DNA of 40,651 nt from Negativicutes bacterium. GTDB taxonomy: Bacteria; Bacillota_C; Negativicutes; Sporomusales_B; JARLHX01. Each line of letters opens with the position of its first letter. Position 1 is the first letter of the stretch. The notes under the pieces are model-generated. The model was not told the DNA's origin. It searched no databases and saw only the letters and a list, made by a program, of their open reading frames with translations. The stretch covers positions 1-40,651 of the forward strand of contig JARLHX010000424.1 in the NCBI GenBank assembly GCA_031292035.1, given 5' to 3'. Positions 1 through 7,565 of the stretch are shown one piece after another. The translations under genes and the position numbers were made by a program.

Positions 1-185
1 CCCATGGAGAGGACGGTGACTTTGCCGCCGTATTTTTCTTTTAGCTGAAGGGCTGCTTCGACGGCATTTTTGTCGAAGGGGTTGACGATGCTCGGTACTC
101 CCTGACGGATGAGGGTATTTGTTACCGGATCGATTTTGACTTCGGTGGTGTCAGGCACTTGCTTGACACATACTACGATTTCCAT
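1..185 (-). CDS. etfB: Electron transfer flavoprotein subunit beta (N-terminal part, runs off the window)
   Basis: The first 61 residues are visible; the rest lies beyond the left edge. The protein opens MEIVVCVKQVPDTTEVKI and continues with NPFDKNAVEAALQLKEKYGG, which is the nucleotide-binding start typical of EtfB. EtfB pairs with EtfA to pass electrons between acyl-CoA dehydrogenases and the respiratory chain, or to bifurcate them in anaerobes. The start is fixed by an AGGAGG box at 194-199, eight bases upstream. The gene is the last one seen of a minus-strand cluster that also holds the acyl-CoA dehydrogenase, its likely electron donor. etfA would be expected next, outside the window. Confidence 0.93.
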   Translation of the reverse strand, partial: MEIVVCVKQVPDTTEVKIDPVTNTLIRQGVPSIVNPFDKNAVEAALQLKEKYGGKVTVLSM

Positions 186-271
186 TCCTTGAACCTCCTG
201 TTTTGGTTGTTAGCCATATCAACAGGGTTATCCGGTTGGAGAAAACCCTGTTGATTATGTATTTTAAAGAT

Positions 272-418
272 TTATCCAGATTTTTGGTTGGCTTTCGCAT
301 CAGCGTCTTCTTTTGTCTCAACCCATTGCGAGACAATTTTATCAACAGTTTTCCTGCTGGCAGTGACACAGATTGTTTTTTGTATGCCGTCATTGTTGTC
401 CGTGACAATGAAAATCAT
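272..418 (-). CDS. Small 48-residue protein between acyl-CoA dehydrogenase and etfB
   Basis: A 48-codon frame begins MIFIVTDNNDGIQKTICV and ends ADAKANQKSG, with an AGGAG box (424-428) five bases before its ATG. It is soluble-looking and charged, with a short hydrophobic beta-like N-terminus and a Lys/Asp/Ala-rich tail; there is no membrane segment or signal peptide. It sits 33 bp after the acyl-CoA dehydrogenase stop and 86 bp before etfB, so it is probably co-transcribed with both. I do not recognise the family. An overlapping 85-codon frame in the same place has no ribosome site and is rejected. Confidence 0.6.
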   Translation of the reverse strand: MIFIVTDNNDGIQKTICVTASRKTVDKIVSQWVETKEDADAKANQKSG

Positions 419-451
419 ATATCTCCTCTATCCCAGAATACGTAGAGCAGC

Positions 452-1591
452 TTAGCGCAAAATGGCACCCGAGATGACCATCCGCTGCACCTGGTTGGTT
501 CCTTCGTAGATCTGGGTGATCTTGGCGTCGCGCATCAAGCGCTCGACTGGATATTCCCGGCTATAGCCATAGCCGCCGAAGACCTGAACGGCGTCAGTTG
601 TAATTGCCATCGCTGCATCTGAGGCGTACATCTTGGCCATGGCCGCTTCTTTGGAATGAGATAGGCCGGCCTGTTTCAGATAGGCGGCCCGGTAGGTCAG
701 CAGCCTAGCAGCATCGAGCCTAGTAGCCATGTCGGCCAACATAAAGCCAATGGCCTGGTTGGCTGAAATCGGTTTGCCAAACTGGACGCGCTCTTTGGAA
801 TATTTAATGGCGGCATCCAGCGCAGCTCCGGCGAGACCGAGGGCCTGAGCGGCGATACCGATCCGGCCGCCGTCCAAAGTAGTCATGGCAATTTTAAAGC
901 CATCGCCTTCCTTGCCCAGCATGTCGGCAACAGGTACTTTGACGTCCTGGAAAATCAGTTCCATGGTCTGCGAAGAGCGAATGCCCATTTTATGTTCTTT
1001 TTTGCCGAAGGTAAACCCAGGGGTGTCCTTTTCGACAATAAAGGCGGTAATGCCTTTTACGCCTTTGCTCTTGTCGGTCATGGCGAAGACGATGTAGGTT
1101 TCGGCTTCACCGGCGTTAGTAATGAAAATCTTGCTGCCGTTCAACACATAGTGGTCACCGTTGAGGACGGCCACAGTCTGCTGGGAGGCGGCATCAGTTC
1201 CGGCATTTGGTTCGGTCAGGCCGAACGCGCCCATTTTGCTGCCTTCAGCAAGGGGTACCAGATATTTTTGTTTCTGTTCTTCGGTGCCGTAGGCGTAGAT
1301 CGGCCAGGCGCACAGCGACACTGTGGCTGAGAGGCTGACGTTAAGACCACTATCGGCCTTGCCGATTTCCTCTAAAACGGTGATATAGCTAATGTAGTCT
1401 CCACTGGCGCCGCCATACTTTTCGGGGAAACAGATTCCCGTAAAGCCCATTTCTGCCATTTCATTGTACAGTTCCCGGGAGAATTCTTCTTTTTCGTCCC
1501 GCTCGGCAGCCCCTGCCGCCAGTTTCTTCTCGGCGAAGTCTTTCGCCATCTTCTGCATCATTTTCTGTTCTTCCGTCATTTGAAAATCCAT
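452..1591 (-). CDS. Acyl-CoA dehydrogenase (short-chain, butyryl-CoA type)
   Basis: The 379-residue flavoprotein is of normal length for short-chain acyl-CoA dehydrogenases. It begins MDFQMTEEQKMMQKMAKDFA. It carries the substrate/FAD signature GAFGLTEPNAGTDA, the second signature QVFGGYGYSREYPVERLMRD, and the catalytic base Glu363 in IYEGTNQ. Such enzymes interconvert an acyl-CoA and its 2-enoyl-CoA, with FAD passing electrons to EtfAB. etfB lies two genes downstream, which fits. An AGGAGG box precedes the ATG. The upstream CoA-transferase and the decayed enoyl-CoA hydratase suggest use or production of a C4-type acid. The exact chain length and the direction of flux cannot be read from sequence. 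Confidence 0.95.
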   Translation of the reverse strand: MDFQMTEEQKMMQKMAKDFAEKKLAAGAAERDEKEEFSRELYNEMAEMGFTGICFPEKYGGASGDYISYITVLEEIGKADSGLNVSLSATVSLCAWPIYAYGTEEQKQKYLVPLAEGSKMGAFGLTEPNAGTDAASQQTVAVLNGDHYVLNGSKIFITNAGEAETYIVFAMTDKSKGVKGITAFIVEKDTPGFTFGKKEHKMGIRSSQTMELIFQDVKVPVADMLGKEGDGFKIAMTTLDGGRIGIAAQALGLAGAALDAAIKYSKERVQFGKPISANQAIGFMLADMATRLDAARLLTYRAAYLKQAGLSHSKEAAMAKMYASDAAMAITTDAVQVFGGYGYSREYPVERLMRDAKITQIYEGTNQVQRMVISGAILR

Positions 1592-1683
1592 TGTATTTTC
1601 CTCCTAAAATCATATTACGGCTTCCACCGCTAAGGGCAATTAACTCCTTTTTGAGTAAGACTGCTCACTTGGTGTTGCAATTA

Positions 1684-3249
1684 CTACTTGCCATGTTTCG
1701 GCAGCATCTCTTTGAGCCCTATGGGCGCATCCTTGAAGATACGGGCATCCATCAGCTTGAGATCAGGTGCAACGATCGGCGCGAAGTCCATCAGTGCCAG
1801 CACGTCTTTCTGGAGATCAATTCCGGGGGCGACCTCGGTCAGCATCATGCCCTGGGGTGTCAGCTTGAAGACGGCACGTTCGGTGATGTACATGACCGGC
1901 TGGTTGACTTTCTGGGCGTACTCACCGCTAAAGGTAATCTGCTCAACATGGTCGAGGAATTTCTTCACCCGGCCCTCCTTGACGATAGTAAGTTTACCGC
2001 CCTCCACCTTGACTTCCAAGCCGCCGGCGGTAAATGTACCGCAGAAGATAACCTCTTTGGCGTTCTGGGTAATGTTAATAAACCCGCCGCAGCCGGCGAC
2101 CCGGCCCTTAAATTTGCTGACATTGATATTGCCATGCTTGTCGGTTTCAGCCAAACCGAGATAGGCCAGATCCAGACCGCCACCGTCATAAAAATCGAAC
2201 TGATAGGGGTGATCGAGGATGGCCTCGGAGTTGCTGGAAGCCCCAAAGCTCATCCCGCCGGCGGGAACTCCGCCGACCGGACCAGGCTCGACGGTGAGGG
2301 TCATGATGTCGCCAGCCCCCTCTTCATTGGCCACCATTGACACGCCCTCCGGCATGCCGATACCCAGATTCACCTTGGCGTCGGGGATCAGCTCAATGGC
2401 CGCGCGACGGCAAATGACCTTGCGCTCATCAAGAGCCATCGGCTTGATGCCGGACAGCGGTACGCGAATCTCACCCGAATAGGCCGGGTTATATTGCTCG
2501 CCAAATGTCTGCATATGCTTATCCGGTTCGGCTACAACGATATAGTCGACAATAATCCCCGGAATCTTGACACTCATCGGATGCAAAGAACCATTTTGCA
2601 CAATCCGCTCCACCTGGACGATGACGATGCCGCCGGAATTCTTGGCCGCCTGGGCGATAGGCAGTATCTCCAGCGATAGCGCTTCACGCTCGATACTGAT
2701 GTTCCCTCTTTCGTCAGCACTGGTGCCGCGAACCAAGGCTACATCAACAGGGAAGTGCTTATACCATAGCCATTCTTCGCCGCCCAACTGGATGACCTCG
2801 ACGATCTCTTCCTTGGTCACATTATTGATTTTGCCGCCCTCTAAACGGGGGTCAACAAAGGTATTCAGGCCGACTTTGGTGATGATGCCAGGCTTATGGC
2901 CGGCGATGCTGCGGAACCACTGGGCCAGGGTTCCCTGGGGTAGATTATAGGCTTCGATTTTGTCTTCTACCGCCAGGTTTCCCAGCTTTGGTGACAGGTT
3001 CCAATGGCCGCCGATAACCCGCTTCACAAGACCTTCGTGTCCTAGATGATTCAGGCCACGATCCTTGCCGTCCCCCTGCCCGGCGCAGTAGATCAATGTA
3101 AGATTGCGCGGTGCGTTCTCACTGACGAATCTCTCTTCCAATGCCACACTTATGGCCTCAGGATGGCCACTGCCGACAAATCCACTGGTGGCGACGGTAG
3201 TACCGTCTTTAATAAGCTTAGCAGCTTCCAATGCAGAAATTATTTTCAT
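1684..3249 (-). CDS. Acyl-CoA:carboxylate CoA-transferase (two fused domains, propionate/acetate CoA-transferase family)
   Basis: 521 residues hold both halves of a family I CoA-transferase in one chain, as in propionate CoA-transferase (Pct) and YdiF. The N-terminal half has [18 protein letters not shown] and [11 protein letters not shown]. The C-terminal half has the catalytic glutamate Glu321 in [20 protein letters not shown], which forms the glutamyl-CoA thioester in this family. It would activate an incoming carboxylate using an endogenous acyl-CoA as donor. It lies 21 bp after a GntP-type permease and 92 bp before acyl-CoA dehydrogenase, which suggests import, activation and then oxidation or reduction. 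A purine-rich GAAAGGGGT precedes the start. Confidence 0.93.
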   Translation of the reverse strand: MKIISALEAAKLIKDGTTVATSGFVGSGHPEAISVALEERFVSENAPRNLTLIYCAGQGDGKDRGLNHLGHEGLVKRVIGGHWNLSPKLGNLAVEDKIEAYNLPQGTLAQWFRSIAGHKPGIITKVGLNTFVDPRLEGGKINNVTKEEIVEVIQLGGEEWLWYKHFPVDVALVRGTSADERGNISIEREALSLEILPIAQAAKNSGGIVIVQVERIVQNGSLHPMSVKIPGIIVDYIVVAEPDKHMQTFGEQYNPAYSGEIRVPLSGIKPMALDERKVICRRAAIELIPDAKVNLGIGMPEGVSMVANEEGAGDIMTLTVEPGPVGGVPAGGMSFGASSNSEAILDHPYQFDFYDGGGLDLAYLGLAETDKHGNINVSKFKGRVAGCGGFINITQNAKEVIFCGTFTAGGLEVKVEGGKLTIVKEGRVKKFLDHVEQITFSGEYAQKVNQPVMYITERAVFKLTPQGMMLTEVAPGIDLQKDVLALMDFAPIVAPDLKLMDARIFKDAPIGLKEMLPKHGK

Positions 3250-3270
3250 ATTCGTTACCCCTTTCTTTGT

Positions 3271-4668
3271 TTATAAGATTCCGGTTAGCGTATGGAGGGC
3301 GATGATGATAAACACCATCGAAGTTTTGATGCAAGTCATCGCAAAGATGTCAGGATATGACTGGGTGTGTGTCAGGCCGCATACCGCCAGCAATGTAATG
3401 ACGGCCCCGTTGTGGGGCATGGTGTCCATGCCTCCGGAAGCCATGGATGCGACCCGGTGGAGAATCTCAGGAGACATGCCGATGTTATTTGCCATCGCGA
3501 TCCAATCTTTAGACATGAGGTCGAGGGCGATAGACATGCCGCCAGACGCAGAACCGGTGATGCCGGCCAAAACGTTAACTGTTACTGCTTCTGAAACCAG
3601 TGGAGTTCCACCGATCTGAATCCCCAATAGTGCTGCCGAAATGGATTTAAACCCAGGCAGCGAAGCGATAACGTTGCCATAACCCACCTCGGAGGCAGTA
3701 TTCATGATTGCCAGCAACGAACCTAATGCCCCGGCATTGAGAGCTTTGGCCAGACCGCCTTTTGGCAGTCGGGTATAACCAAGAGCAATTGCAAGAAGAA
3801 TACCGAGTACCAACGCGGCGATCAGGGCCCAAATGGCAACAACGTTTGCCACCGCCGGCGCCATCAAGGGCAATTTCAATGCCGCGAAGGGTTCCAGGAG
3901 TTTAGGATTCCAGACATAAACTTTTGTGAAGATAAAATTAAAGACCAAAACACTGATCAACGGCAGGGAAGACAGCGCCCAGTTGGGAAGGTTGGATTCG
4001 TCTACTGCCGGTGGTTCGTTTGTGTGACCGATGCCATAGCCCTCACCCTTGGCCTTGGCAGCTTTTAGTCGCCGAGAAAGCCAGGTCAGTCCGAGTGTGA
4101 GGATCAGAGCACCGCCGATCGTCCCGGATATGGGAGCAGCATAAAGTGTGGTGCCAAAAAAGTTGGTGGGGATGATATTTTGGATCTGGGGAGTGCCGGG
4201 GATACAGTCCATGGTGAAGGTGAAGGCCCCGAGGGCAATGGTGCCGGGAATCAGTCGTTTGGGGATGTCGGCTTCTTTATATAGCGCCGAAGCAAAAGGA
4301 TAGACGGCAAAGACGACCACGAAGAGACTAACGCCGCCATAGGTCAAAACTGCCGCGGCTAGTACCACTGACAAGATGGCGCGTTCTTTTCCCAGCCCGG
4401 CGATGATGGCATGGGCGATGGATTTAGCTAGGCCTGTATCTTCCATGACTTTACCAAATACGGCGCCGAGCATGAATACCGGGAAGAAGGACTTTACATA
4501 GACAACCGCTTTAGCCATGAACAATTCAGTATAAGCCGGCATGGGAGAAAAACCTTGGCTAACAGCAGCAAGCAGTGCGAATATCGGCGCAAATAGGATT
4601 ACAGAGAAACCACGATAGGCAAAAAACATCAATAGGAACAAACTAATGACAATACCCACTACTTCCAT
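3271..4668 (-). CDS. GntP-family permease (organic acid/proton symporter)
   Basis: A hydrophobic protein of 465 residues with roughly twelve membrane segments. It starts MEVVGIVISLFLLMFFAYRG and contains the GntP-like stretch FPVFMLGAVFGKVMEDTGLA and the motif DCIPGTPQIQNIIP. GntP proteins import gluconate or other hydroxy or short-chain acids with protons. I place the start at the ATG of MEVV, nine bases after GAGGTG, and not at a GTG four codons earlier that overlaps that box. The next genes are a CoA-transferase and an acyl-CoA dehydrogenase, so the substrate is probably a short-chain or hydroxylated fatty acid, not gluconate; this is inference from context. Confidence 0.88.
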   Translation of the reverse strand: MEVVGIVISLFLLMFFAYRGFSVILFAPIFALLAAVSQGFSPMPAYTELFMAKAVVYVKSFFPVFMLGAVFGKVMEDTGLAKSIAHAIIAGLGKERAILSVVLAAAVLTYGGVSLFVVVFAVYPFASALYKEADIPKRLIPGTIALGAFTFTMDCIPGTPQIQNIIPTNFFGTTLYAAPISGTIGGALILTLGLTWLSRRLKAAKAKGEGYGIGHTNEPPAVDESNLPNWALSSLPLISVLVFNFIFTKVYVWNPKLLEPFAALKLPLMAPAVANVVAIWALIAALVLGILLAIALGYTRLPKGGLAKALNAGALGSLLAIMNTASEVGYGNVIASLPGFKSISAALLGIQIGGTPLVSEAVTVNVLAGITGSASGGMSIALDLMSKDWIAMANNIGMSPEILHRVASMASGGMDTMPHNGAVITLLAVCGLTHTQSYPDIFAMTCIKTSMVFIIIALHTLTGIL

Positions 4669-4777
4669 AAAACAATACACCTCATCATTTCAAAATTAAC
4701 GGCACAACATATTTCAATCAACGTTTGCCTTGCCCCCGGTATGTCTCACAGATTTGCCTGACTTCGTCCGACCGACA

Positions 4778-5113
4778 TCACCTAGGTGGCATGATGATGG
4801 TTTCGCCCTCAATCACGATCTTGCCACCCAGGTTGATGCAAGTAGTCTGCAGAGTCGCCCGATTGTGTTCCAGGTTCCTTTCTACTATTCCTACTCACGC
4901 TGTGTGGTGTCCCCAATTTCCGCCGGTGACAGAAATTTCAGATTTTGAGAAAGACAAAATGATCCTGGTCCCGGGAGCTCGGTGCCAAGTACTACAGATA
5001 TCAATCCAGCCTCTAGCATTCCGCAGACGACTCTCTCCTTGAACAAGCCATGCGCTTCTTCCTGTGCATTCACATGGACAGGATTAAATCTCCGTCGAGA
5101 CCGGCCCTTGTGA
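4778..5113 (-). pseudogene. Decayed MaoC-family (R)-specific enoyl-CoA hydratase
   Basis: Three fragments in different frames reconstruct a MaoC-like hydratase. The first reads roughly AGLDGD. A one-base deletion near 5090 then shifts into FNPVHVNAQEEAHGLFKERV, the family signature region (G-D-x-N-P-x-H). It continues VCGMLEAGLISVVLGTELPG and PGSFCLSQNLKFLSPAEIGD. Stop codons follow near 4891, and a third frame gives NLEHNRATLQTTCINLGGKI and IVIEGETIIMPPR before a stop. No intact N-terminus or start is visible. The functional form would hydrate crotonyl-CoA to (R)-3-hydroxybutyryl-CoA, which fits the downstream permease, CoA-transferase and acyl-CoA dehydrogenase. The upstream limit is approximate. 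Confidence 0.85.
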
Positions 5114-5147
5114 TATAAGGCCTACAATCCCTAGAAAAAAATAATCG

Positions 5148-5184
5148 GTGTCAGCCAGACACTTCAACTGTCGGAACCCGACAG
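5148..5184 (-). terminator. Paired short hairpins after the tandem small-protein genes
   Basis: Two hairpins lie about 100 bp after the stop at 5285. One is CTGTCGG/CCGACAG (5168-5174 and 5178-5184) with a 3-nt loop. The other is GTGTC/GACAC (5148-5162). On the minus strand the second is followed within a few bases by a run of seven T (about 5134-5140), as in an intrinsic terminator. The stems are short, so this is a moderate call. The sequence GACACCGATT occurs both here and at about 5270-5279. Confidence 0.45.
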
Positions 5185-5284
5185 TTCTGATTGGTCTGTC
5201 TTGATGGACATCGGCTTTTCGACTACTTGAGTGGATAAAAGCGTCTTTGCAGGACTCTAATACTAATAAATCGGTGTCATATTC

Positions 5285-5575
5285 TCACTTGACATTGATT
5301 ATTTGCCAGTTAGCGAGGCTTTCAAACCTATAACACTTTTCTGCCGAGCAATATTCACTGCGCAGTCCATAACCTTGGTACTCAACTAGGTCGATAAACG
5401 CGTTGTAATCGCTGAGGTCAGTCGTTTTGAACTCCATACCGCCTGGGGTATTGACGATCAACTCTTCGAAACAGGCTGCGCCATTTTGTTCTATCGCGTG
5501 ACGCGTATAAGTTCCTTGGGTTACATCACCTTTTTGAATTCGCCCTAAAAGACTTAAAAAGGTTTCACTCATCAT
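5285..5575 (-). CDS. Small soluble protein, second of two tandem paralogues
   Basis: 96 residues starting MMSETFLSLLGRIQKGD. The start is set by GAGGGG six bases before the first of two ATGs (start at 5575); the reading frame stays open further upstream but has no ribosome site there. It clearly matches the gene just upstream: LLGxIxxG, GTYxRxAxE, a central LIVxT, a GG(x)E stretch, then SxYCxxEKCYxxES and a Trp near the end. The two Cys in YCSAEKCY are conserved in both copies and could bind a metal or form a disulfide. There is no membrane segment or signal peptide. I do not recognise the family; the pair looks like a local duplication. Confidence 0.75.
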   Translation of the reverse strand: MMSETFLSLLGRIQKGDVTQGTYTRHAIEQNGAACFEELIVNTPGGMEFKTTDLSDYNAFIDLVEYQGYGLRSEYCSAEKCYRFESLANWQIINVK

Positions 5576-5612
5576 TTGCACCCCTCGTATATTATTGTTT
5601 TGAGTCGATTGT

Positions 5613-5912
5613 TCAAGGATCTGACGGTGTACGCAAAGAGGTTCGCCAATACCCCATGCTTTCATAGTAGTAGCATTTCTCTTCATGGCAATAACCGCTA
5701 TTAGTGCCCGTTCCCTTGATGTCTGTATGTTCAAAAAAGGCCTTACTTTCCGACGGATCTTTAGTCAAATACTCACCTCCCATTGCAGTTTTGACAATAA
5801 GTTTATCAAATCTGATACTGGTCTTGTCTTCGACAGCCCGGCGGTAGTAGGTTCCTATCTGACTGCTTCCCGCCACAATTTTCCCCAGCAGCTGTCCTAA
5901 AGATCCCGGCAT
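5613..5912 (-). CDS. Small soluble protein, first of two tandem paralogues
   Basis: 99 residues beginning MPGSLGQLLGKIVAGSSQIG, with a GGGGGGAG box five bases before the ATG. It shares its whole pattern with the following gene (5285-5575): LLGKI, GTYYRRAVE, DKLIVKTAMGGEYLTKD, then SGYCHEEKCYYYES and a conserved Trp. The two genes are 37 bp apart and probably form one transcript. The conserved C-x4-C spacing (YCxxEKCY) is the most notable feature. Function unknown. The other neighbours, small membrane proteins upstream and a dead hydratase downstream, give no clue to the role. Confidence 0.78.
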   Translation of the reverse strand: MPGSLGQLLGKIVAGSSQIGTYYRRAVEDKTSIRFDKLIVKTAMGGEYLTKDPSESKAFFEHTDIKGTGTNSGYCHEEKCYYYESMGYWRTSLRTPSDP

Positions 5913-6010
5913 TGCAACTCCCCCCCTGCACTGATAATCTATAACTATGCAATACTGATACCAACGCTTGAATCATAAGGCCCCGCGCAGGATCATAGGC
6001 TTTTCGGAAT

Positions 6011-6062
6011 AGAAAAAAGTGTCGCCCCCGACACTTTCGTCGTCGGATGCGACACTTTTTCT
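6011..6062 (-). terminator. Strong intrinsic terminator, possibly bidirectional
   Basis: The arms AAAAAGTGTCGC (6014-6025) and its complement (6049-6060) form a 12-bp stem. A second stem CCGAC/GTCGG (6028-6032 and 6042-6046) sits inside it. On the minus strand the stem ends in a run of T, so it terminates the 124-residue membrane protein gene that ends at 6220. The A-rich left arm would let it work in the other direction too. Confidence 0.75.
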
Positions 6063-6107
6063 GCTTTATTCCGTACTTTTTGATTTATTTGAAGTGTGTT
6101 GATCTAT

Positions 6108-6152
6108 GCCACGACTCCGCTCAAGGTCTGTCACCGATCCGCAGAGCATGGC
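6108..6152 (-). ncRNA. Folded element in the 3' region of the 124-residue membrane protein gene
   Basis: On the minus strand GCCATGCTCTGC (6141-6152) pairs with GCGGAGTCGTGGC (6108-6120) over twelve positions. There are two or three G-U pairs and one bulged T, and a 20-nt loop that can form a small inner GGT/ACC helix. It lies between the stop at 6220 and the terminator at 6011-6062, so it would be transcribed. I do not recognise it as a known RNA family, and no protein frame crosses it convincingly. Confidence 0.3.
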
Positions 6153-6219
6153 GCTCCTACCACTAAATCGGCTGTAGCAGTTCATAAACTGTTATTATCC
6201 AATATGTTGGTCATTCGCT

Positions 6220-6594
6220 CTAGATGTTTTCGTCGTCGAGACGAGGCAGTTTCAAATCTGGCTTCGACCGGCTTTCCCTGGTTGTCAGAAAAGCGACCAA
6301 AGCCAAGGAAACGAAAGTACCACAGAACAAGTTAAGGAGTGCCGTTAATAACCCCACCACAATATGCACTTTGGAGTCCAGGTTCTTCTTTATGCAGATA
6401 AAACCATAGAGGGCTACAACGTAGATCAACCCGACGACAGCGCCTGCCTGTTGAGCATATTGCACGTCAACTTGCCCGGCGATCAGTCCTGACAGTAGAC
6501 CAAGAATAACTCCAACTAAAGCATATGCAATGTAAAACCCCGCTGCCTGTGTGTAATCCCGCTTGAACTGATAGTCCATCAACCTTTGGAACAT
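6220..6594 (-). CDS. Small integral membrane protein, function unknown
   Basis: 124 residues. An N-terminal basic segment (MFQRLMDYQFKRDYTQAAGF) is followed by three hydrophobic segments: about residues 19-42 (FYIAYALVGVILGLLSGLIA), 50-68 (AGAVVGLIYVVALYGFICI) and 77-105 (IVVGLLTALLNLFCGTFVSL). The charged tail ends KPDLKLPRLDDENI. An AAGGGG box lies about ten bases before the ATG. It follows a small single-span protein by about 50 bp and may be co-transcribed with it. I cannot assign a family. Confidence 0.7.
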   Translation of the reverse strand: MFQRLMDYQFKRDYTQAAGFYIAYALVGVILGLLSGLIAGQVDVQYAQQAGAVVGLIYVVALYGFICIKKNLDSKVHIVVGLLTALLNLFCGTFVSLALVAFLTTRESRSKPDLKLPRLDDENI

Positions 6595-6644
6595 TGGTCC
6601 ATTTCCCCTTTACTTATTGATACCACACACCCTTGATACTGATC

Positions 6645-6887
6645 TTACTCCTTGCCGCCAGGCAGCCTGGTAACAGGTCTTTTTTTGTTTGAAAGCTTGC
6701 GCGTGGTCTGTCTGACTTTCGGCGCACCGGTTGATTCAAGTATCCTGTTGGACCAGGACACAAGCATCCTGCCCAGACTGCTTGCTGCTTCTCCGAGCAT
6801 CGATAGCATAATCCCCAAGCCGAGCACTGGCGAAAGAAGCATGAGTGCTGCAACCCTCTGTATCCTGGAGAATGTGGTCTGTTTCAT
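6645..6887 (-). CDS. Small single-span membrane protein, function unknown
   Basis: 80 residues. The start MKQTTFSRIQRVAAL is chosen because GAGGG lies five bases upstream; a slightly earlier in-frame start would overlap that box. Residues about 13-35 (AALMLLSPVLGLGIMLSMLG) form one hydrophobic helix. The C-terminal half is strongly basic (KVRQTTRKLSNKKRP). A small cytoplasmic-tail membrane protein is the best description. A different frame over the same DNA (79 codons) has no ribosome site and is rejected. Confidence 0.55.
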   Translation of the reverse strand: MKQTTFSRIQRVAALMLLSPVLGLGIMLSMLGEAASSLGRMLVSWSNRILESTGAPKVRQTTRKLSNKKRPVTRLPGGKE

Positions 6888-6945
6888 GGTAGCCCTCATT
6901 TCAAAACTATAGTAAGCGTCTACTGCCTAACAGAAAAAGTAATAA

Positions 6946-7089
6946 TTATCGTTTTGCCGCATTATCTTCCCATGGCCGCGCAAAGAGGAATTTGACAGCT
7001 TCACTTCCGGCATCTTTCCCTGCTTGCCGTTCCTGCGCCACATCTTCTTGAACATGAGAAGACAAGGAAACCATCCCTTTGTCTTTCAT
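6946..7089 (-). CDS. Possible 47-residue soluble protein
   Basis: A 47-codon frame begins MKDKGMVSLSSHVQEDVA and ends FLFARPWEDNAAKR. The composition (Asp, Glu, Lys, Ala) looks protein-like, but the ribosome site is poor: only GGCTAG lies upstream of the first ATG, and AAAGGG directly abuts the second in-frame ATG. A TAG four codons upstream rules out a longer form. It stands alone between the small membrane proteins and the tRNA fragment. I would keep it as a low-confidence gene. Confidence 0.3.
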   Translation of the reverse strand: MKDKGMVSLSSHVQEDVAQERQAGKDAGSEAVKFLFARPWEDNAAKR

Positions 7090-7243
7090 TCGTTTAAACT
7101 AGCCTTGTCTGAACGCATAGAAAGACCAACAAGCAATGGAATGATATCCTGTCCGATTGGTCATTTTATTGTCGGAGTGTCACCATCACATTGTCATTTA
7201 CATACCGACATTTCTAGCCGAAAAACGGCAGATAAGCGGCAGG
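7090..7243. other. Short stretch with nothing recognisable
   Basis: Between the 47-codon frame and the terminator of the tRNA-Gly fragment I find no gene, repeat or promoter that I can support. Confidence 0.5.
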
Positions 7244-7281
7244 AAAACACAAAAGGCTCCTCGGGTTATCGCCGAGAAGCC
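7244..7281 (-). terminator. Intrinsic terminator of the tRNA-Gly fragment transcript
   Basis: GGCTTCTCGG (7272-7281 on the minus strand) pairs with CCGAGGAGCC (7255-7264) with one mismatch and a 7-nt loop. It is followed by TTTTGTGTTTT. It ends the minus-strand transcript that starts near 7448 and carries the truncated tRNA. Confidence 0.7.
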
Positions 7282-7335
7282 TTATTTCTATTTTTGTTGG
7301 GTTGTGGGCTTTCTTGCTATCGGCAAAGAAATTCG

Positions 7336-7374
7336 CTTTGGGAAGCAGGCACTCTACCACTGAGCTACGCCCGC
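7336..7374 (-). pseudogene. Truncated tRNA-Gly (CCC anticodon): 5' half only
   Basis: The minus strand reads GCGGGCGTAGCTCAGTGGTA then GAGTGCCTGCTTCCCAA. This is a perfect 5' acceptor strand, D-arm and anticodon stem/loop start, with CCC in anticodon position (tRNA-Gly). After the loop the sequence becomes AGCGAATTTC: the 3' anticodon strand (GCAGG expected), the T-arm and the acceptor 3' strand (CGCCCGC expected) are all missing. A promoter (7455-7483) and a terminator (7244-7281) still flank it. It cannot fold as a tRNA; it may be a deletion remnant or a tRNA-derived RNA. Confidence 0.8.
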
Positions 7375-7417
7375 AATCCATTGGAAACGCCTGTACACGT
7401 ACAACCTGTTTGCTGTG

Positions 7418-7446
7418 GTAATTAGGGCGGATTGTCCGTTCCCTAA
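7418..7446 (-). other. Hairpin at the 5' end of the tRNA-Gly fragment transcript
   Basis: On the minus strand TTAGGG-AA-CGGA-CAA-TCCG-CCCTAA forms a two-step hairpin of 6 and 4 bp with a 2-nt bulge. It falls within the first 30 nt or so of the predicted transcript from the promoter at 7455-7483. A palindrome TGTACGTGTACA follows nearby, at 7393-7404. Confidence 0.5.
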
Positions 7447-7454
7447 CGCCACTT

Positions 7455-7483
7455 AGTATACCACAAGGATATAGACAAATCAA
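7455..7483 (-). promoter_or_regulatory. Sigma-70-type promoter for the tRNA-Gly fragment
   Basis: On the minus strand TTGATT (7478-7483) and TATACT (7455-7460) are separated by exactly 17 bp, a near-consensus housekeeping promoter. Transcription would start near 7448 and run through the truncated tRNA to the terminator at 7244-7281. Confidence 0.65.
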
Positions 7484-7565
7484 GCGATGGCAGGGCTTAC
7501 AACCCTGCCTCCTAACACGAAAATCGGTTTGTTCCTTCGCGACTAGATCGCATCCCTAACAATAG

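Larger units (their letters stand above)
5913..6219. other. Intergenic stretch with terminator and a folded 3' element
   Basis: No protein gene is supported here. It holds the strong terminator at 6011-6062 and the hairpin at 6108-6152, both listed separately. The remaining 100 bp before the 99-residue gene (5913-6010) should contain its promoter, but I see no convincing -35/-10 pair. Confidence 0.6.

Noticed and set aside
151..408. 85-codon minus-strand frame over the 48-residue gene
   Set aside because: It runs into the etfB start and lacks a ribosome site; the 48-codon frame has a good one.
1591..2340. 249-codon plus-strand open frame
   Set aside because: It lies fully opposite the CoA-transferase gene, has no ribosome site and no family resemblance.
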